8,431 bases of DNA, from positions 1 through 8,431 of the forward strand of contig JAZRVV010000006.1 in assembly GCA_045599345.1 (NCBI GenBank). The letters run 5' to 3'. The notes below the pieces were generated by a model that was not told the origin of the DNA, did not search any database, and saw only the letters and a program-made list of their open reading frames with translations. This DNA comes from UBA1227 sp045599345 (lineage in GTDB: Bacteria > Bacillota > Clostridia > Oscillospirales > Acutalibacteraceae). Each line of letters opens with the position of its first letter. Within the stretch, counting starts at the first letter, position 1. The position numbers and the translations under genes are program-made. Positions 7,573 to 8,431 of the stretch are shown piece by piece.

Positions 7573-7640
7573 TAAAACGGTTATATTAGTGACCAATTTT
7601 ATTGTCGTTTCTTTGTTGCAAATGACTATGTTCTGATGGA

Positions 7641-7669
7641 TTGACATTTACACGATTTAGTGTTATTGT
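7641..7669 (+). promoter_or_regulatory. SigA-type promoter of the HTH-nucleotidyltransferase gene
   Basis: A consensus -35 TTGACA (7641-7646), a 17-base spacer and -10 TATTGT (7664-7669) with an upstream TG (extended -10) form a strong promoter. The predicted start is near 7676, about 20 bases before the ATG at 7696. It points away from the NHLM operon promoter. Its presence argues that an apparent ATG at 7660, inside the promoter, is not the real start. Confidence 0.75.
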
Positions 7670-7695
7670 TTATTCTGGGAAAAGAGGTGAATGCT

Positions 7696-8238
7696 ATGCC
7701 TAATTATTTATCTGTGACCGAATACGCCAAACTCAATGGAAAGGATGTTGGGAATGTTCGTAGACTCCTTTTGGCCGGAAGGATAGATGGTCAAAAAGTG
7801 GGTAATCAATGGATCATTCCAGAGGGCACACCATATCCGAAGGATAAGAGGGAATCCTCGGGTAAATATCATAATTGGAGGCAAAGGAATAATTTAAATA
7901 AACACAAGGAGTTAATGGTACATATTTCTAATATGGTGTCCAGTCTTTGCTCAATCTATGGTGAATTATTGTCTGAAGTCATTCTATACGGTTCATATGC
8001 TAGAGGAACGCAGACAAATGAGTCTGATGTAGATATTGCGATTGTTCTTTTAGGTAAGCCATCAAAAAAGGTGACAAATTTAATGATTGATTGTGTAGCA
8101 TTCCATGAATTAGAATGTGGTAAGGTGTTGTCAGTTATTGATATAAACCAAAACATGCTTGACGAGTGGGGAGACACATTGCCGTTCTATAAAAACATTA
8201 AGAAAGAAGGCATTGTATTATGGACGGCAATGAAATAA
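7696..8238 (+). CDS. HTH-fused MNT-type nucleotidyltransferase (antitoxin-like half of an MNT/HEPN module)
   Basis: This 180-residue protein has two parts. Residues 4-48 resemble an excisionase/MerR-like DNA-binding helix-turn-helix (YLSVTEYAKLNGKDVGNVRRLL, then a wing-like KVGNQWIIPEGTPYP). Residues about 70-178 are a minimal nucleotidyltransferase domain with the Pol-beta motif Gly99-Ser100-x-x-Arg103-Gly104 and acidic Asp111 and Asp113 (SDVD), the metal-binding pair. In MNT/HEPN toxin-antitoxin systems the MNT enzyme neutralises the HEPN toxin by adenylylating it. The HTH suggests it also binds its own promoter, which is an inference. I chose the ATG at 7696 because GAGGTGA lies five bases upstream and because the promoter covers the earlier in-frame ATG at 7660. 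Its end overlaps the HEPN start by 19 bases. The active-site residues look intact although its partner is broken. DNA here is visibly more AT-rich than the exporter genes. Confidence 0.85.
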   Translation: MPNYLSVTEYAKLNGKDVGNVRRLLLAGRIDGQKVGNQWIIPEGTPYPKDKRESSGKYHNWRQRNNLNKHKELMVHISNMVSSLCSIYGELLSEVILYGSYARGTQTNESDVDIAIVLLGKPSKKVTNLMIDCVAFHELECGKVLSVIDINQNMLDEWGDTLPFYKNIKKEGIVLWTAMK

Positions 8239-8400
8239 AAGAATTGTCTAAATATCGTTTTGAAAAAGCTCAAGCAAACATTGAAACAGCAAGATTTTTA
8301 TCAGCCAAGCGATGAAGAAACTATCGATGTTATAGAAGAGGTTGAATCTTTTTTAGAAAATGTCAAAAAATATTTAATTCAAAAGGGTATCTATCAATAA
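8220..8400 (+). pseudogene. Remnant of HEPN-domain partner with internal deletion and frameshift
   Basis: From ATG 8220 (AGAAGG nine bases upstream, overlapping the nucleotidyltransferase end by 19 bases) the frame reads 31 residues and stops at TGA 8313-8315. These residues (KYRFEKAQANIETARFLSA) look like the first helix of a HEPN protein. From about 8293 the +1 frame continues as DFYQPSDEETIDVIEEVESF and then LENVKKYL to TAA at 8398-8400, which looks like the last helix of the same family. The two ends are fused at about 8293-8310. Roughly 60-70 central residues expected for a protein of about 120-130 residues are missing, including the usual NRSYYAIFHA-like helix and the Arg-rich catalytic segment. 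The product cannot be a functional HEPN ribonuclease toxin. A programmed frameshift would not restore the missing middle. Confidence 0.75.
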
Positions 8401-8418
8401 GATGAGCTATTCCTAAAT

Positions 8419-8424
8419 AGGAGG
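8419..8424 (+). promoter_or_regulatory. Shine-Dalgarno of a gene starting just beyond the window
   Basis: AGGAGG is followed by seven bases to the window end, exactly the spacing expected if an ATG begins at the next base. This suggests a further plus-strand gene downstream of the MNT/HEPN remnant. The start codon itself is not visible. Confidence 0.4.
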
Positions 8425-8431
8425 GATTATC

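Noticed and set aside
7560..7620. ECF-type promoter (GGAAC/CGTC style) before the operon, implying autoregulation by its sigma factor
   Set aside because: Only GCAAC and GTC fragments with about 21 bases between them were found, too far apart. The housekeeping-type extended -10 fits better.
7660..7695. Upstream in-frame ATG that would extend the nucleotidyltransferase by 12 residues
   Set aside because: It sits inside the predicted -35/-10 promoter, before the expected transcript start. The ATG at 7696 has a proper Shine-Dalgarno.
8411..8422. Palindrome TCCTA-AA-TAGGA overlapping the right-edge Shine-Dalgarno
   Set aside because: A two-base loop is too small for a stable hairpin and the arms are only five bases, so it is probably chance.
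1..8431. CRISPR array, tRNA or rRNA genes, insertion sequences
   Set aside because: No regularly spaced repeats, cloverleaf-like sequences, transposase motifs or terminal inverted repeats were seen on either strand.

Overview
The window looks like chromosome of a gut-type Clostridia bacterium (Lachnospiraceae or Ruminococcaceae grade). This is inferred from protein style: an NHLM-type peptide exporter, a secreted protein with Listeria-Bacteroides repeats and a HVHAFTY-type domain, Gram-positive Shine-Dalgarno sequences and SigA-like promoters. No rRNA, tRNA, CRISPR array or transposase was seen, and no stretch over 300 bases lacks a gene.

Layout. (1) Positions 1-1899, minus strand: the first 633 residues of a large secreted, repeat-bearing protein. 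It has no stop codon in the window and continues past position 1. (2) Positions 1900-2060: intergenic. It holds a strong minus-strand intrinsic terminator (2014-2047) and a weak candidate promoter for the secreted protein. (3) Positions 2061-7517, minus strand: a compact five-gene operon. In transcription order it encodes a very short HlyD-like membrane fusion protein (7517-7101), an NHLM peptidase/permease/ATPase with an intact C39 Cys-His-Asp triad (7092-4942), an NHLM ABC transporter without an active peptidase (4930-2798), an ECF-type sigma factor (2801-2325, ATGA overlap with the transporter), and a 64-residue peptide with a double-glycine-like leader motif ending in Ala-Ala (2255-2061). 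An extended -10 promoter (7564-7572) and the terminator bracket the unit. (4) Positions 7518-7695: divergent intergenic region with a promoter for each direction. (5) Positions 7696-8400, plus strand: an MNT-type nucleotidyltransferase with a fused N-terminal helix-turn-helix, followed by a remnant of its HEPN partner that has lost its middle by an internal, frame-shifting deletion. A Shine-Dalgarno sequence at the right edge suggests another plus-strand gene starting just outside.

How the genes may work together. The two ABC half-transporters and the mini-HlyD form a leader-cleaving export machine. The terminal small ORF is the obvious candidate substrate: its motif aligns position for position with double-glycine leaders, with Ala-Ala where Gly-Gly normally stands. 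The apparent transcription unit holds no modification enzyme (no lanthionine synthetase, radical SAM, cyclodehydratase or similar). An unmodified secreted peptide or signal is therefore at least as plausible as a modified bacteriocin. The sigma factor sits between transporter and peptide, which suggests a regulatory loop, but its target promoters were not identified. The MNT/HEPN pair appears to be a decayed toxin-antitoxin module in which the antitoxin-like enzyme outlived the toxin.
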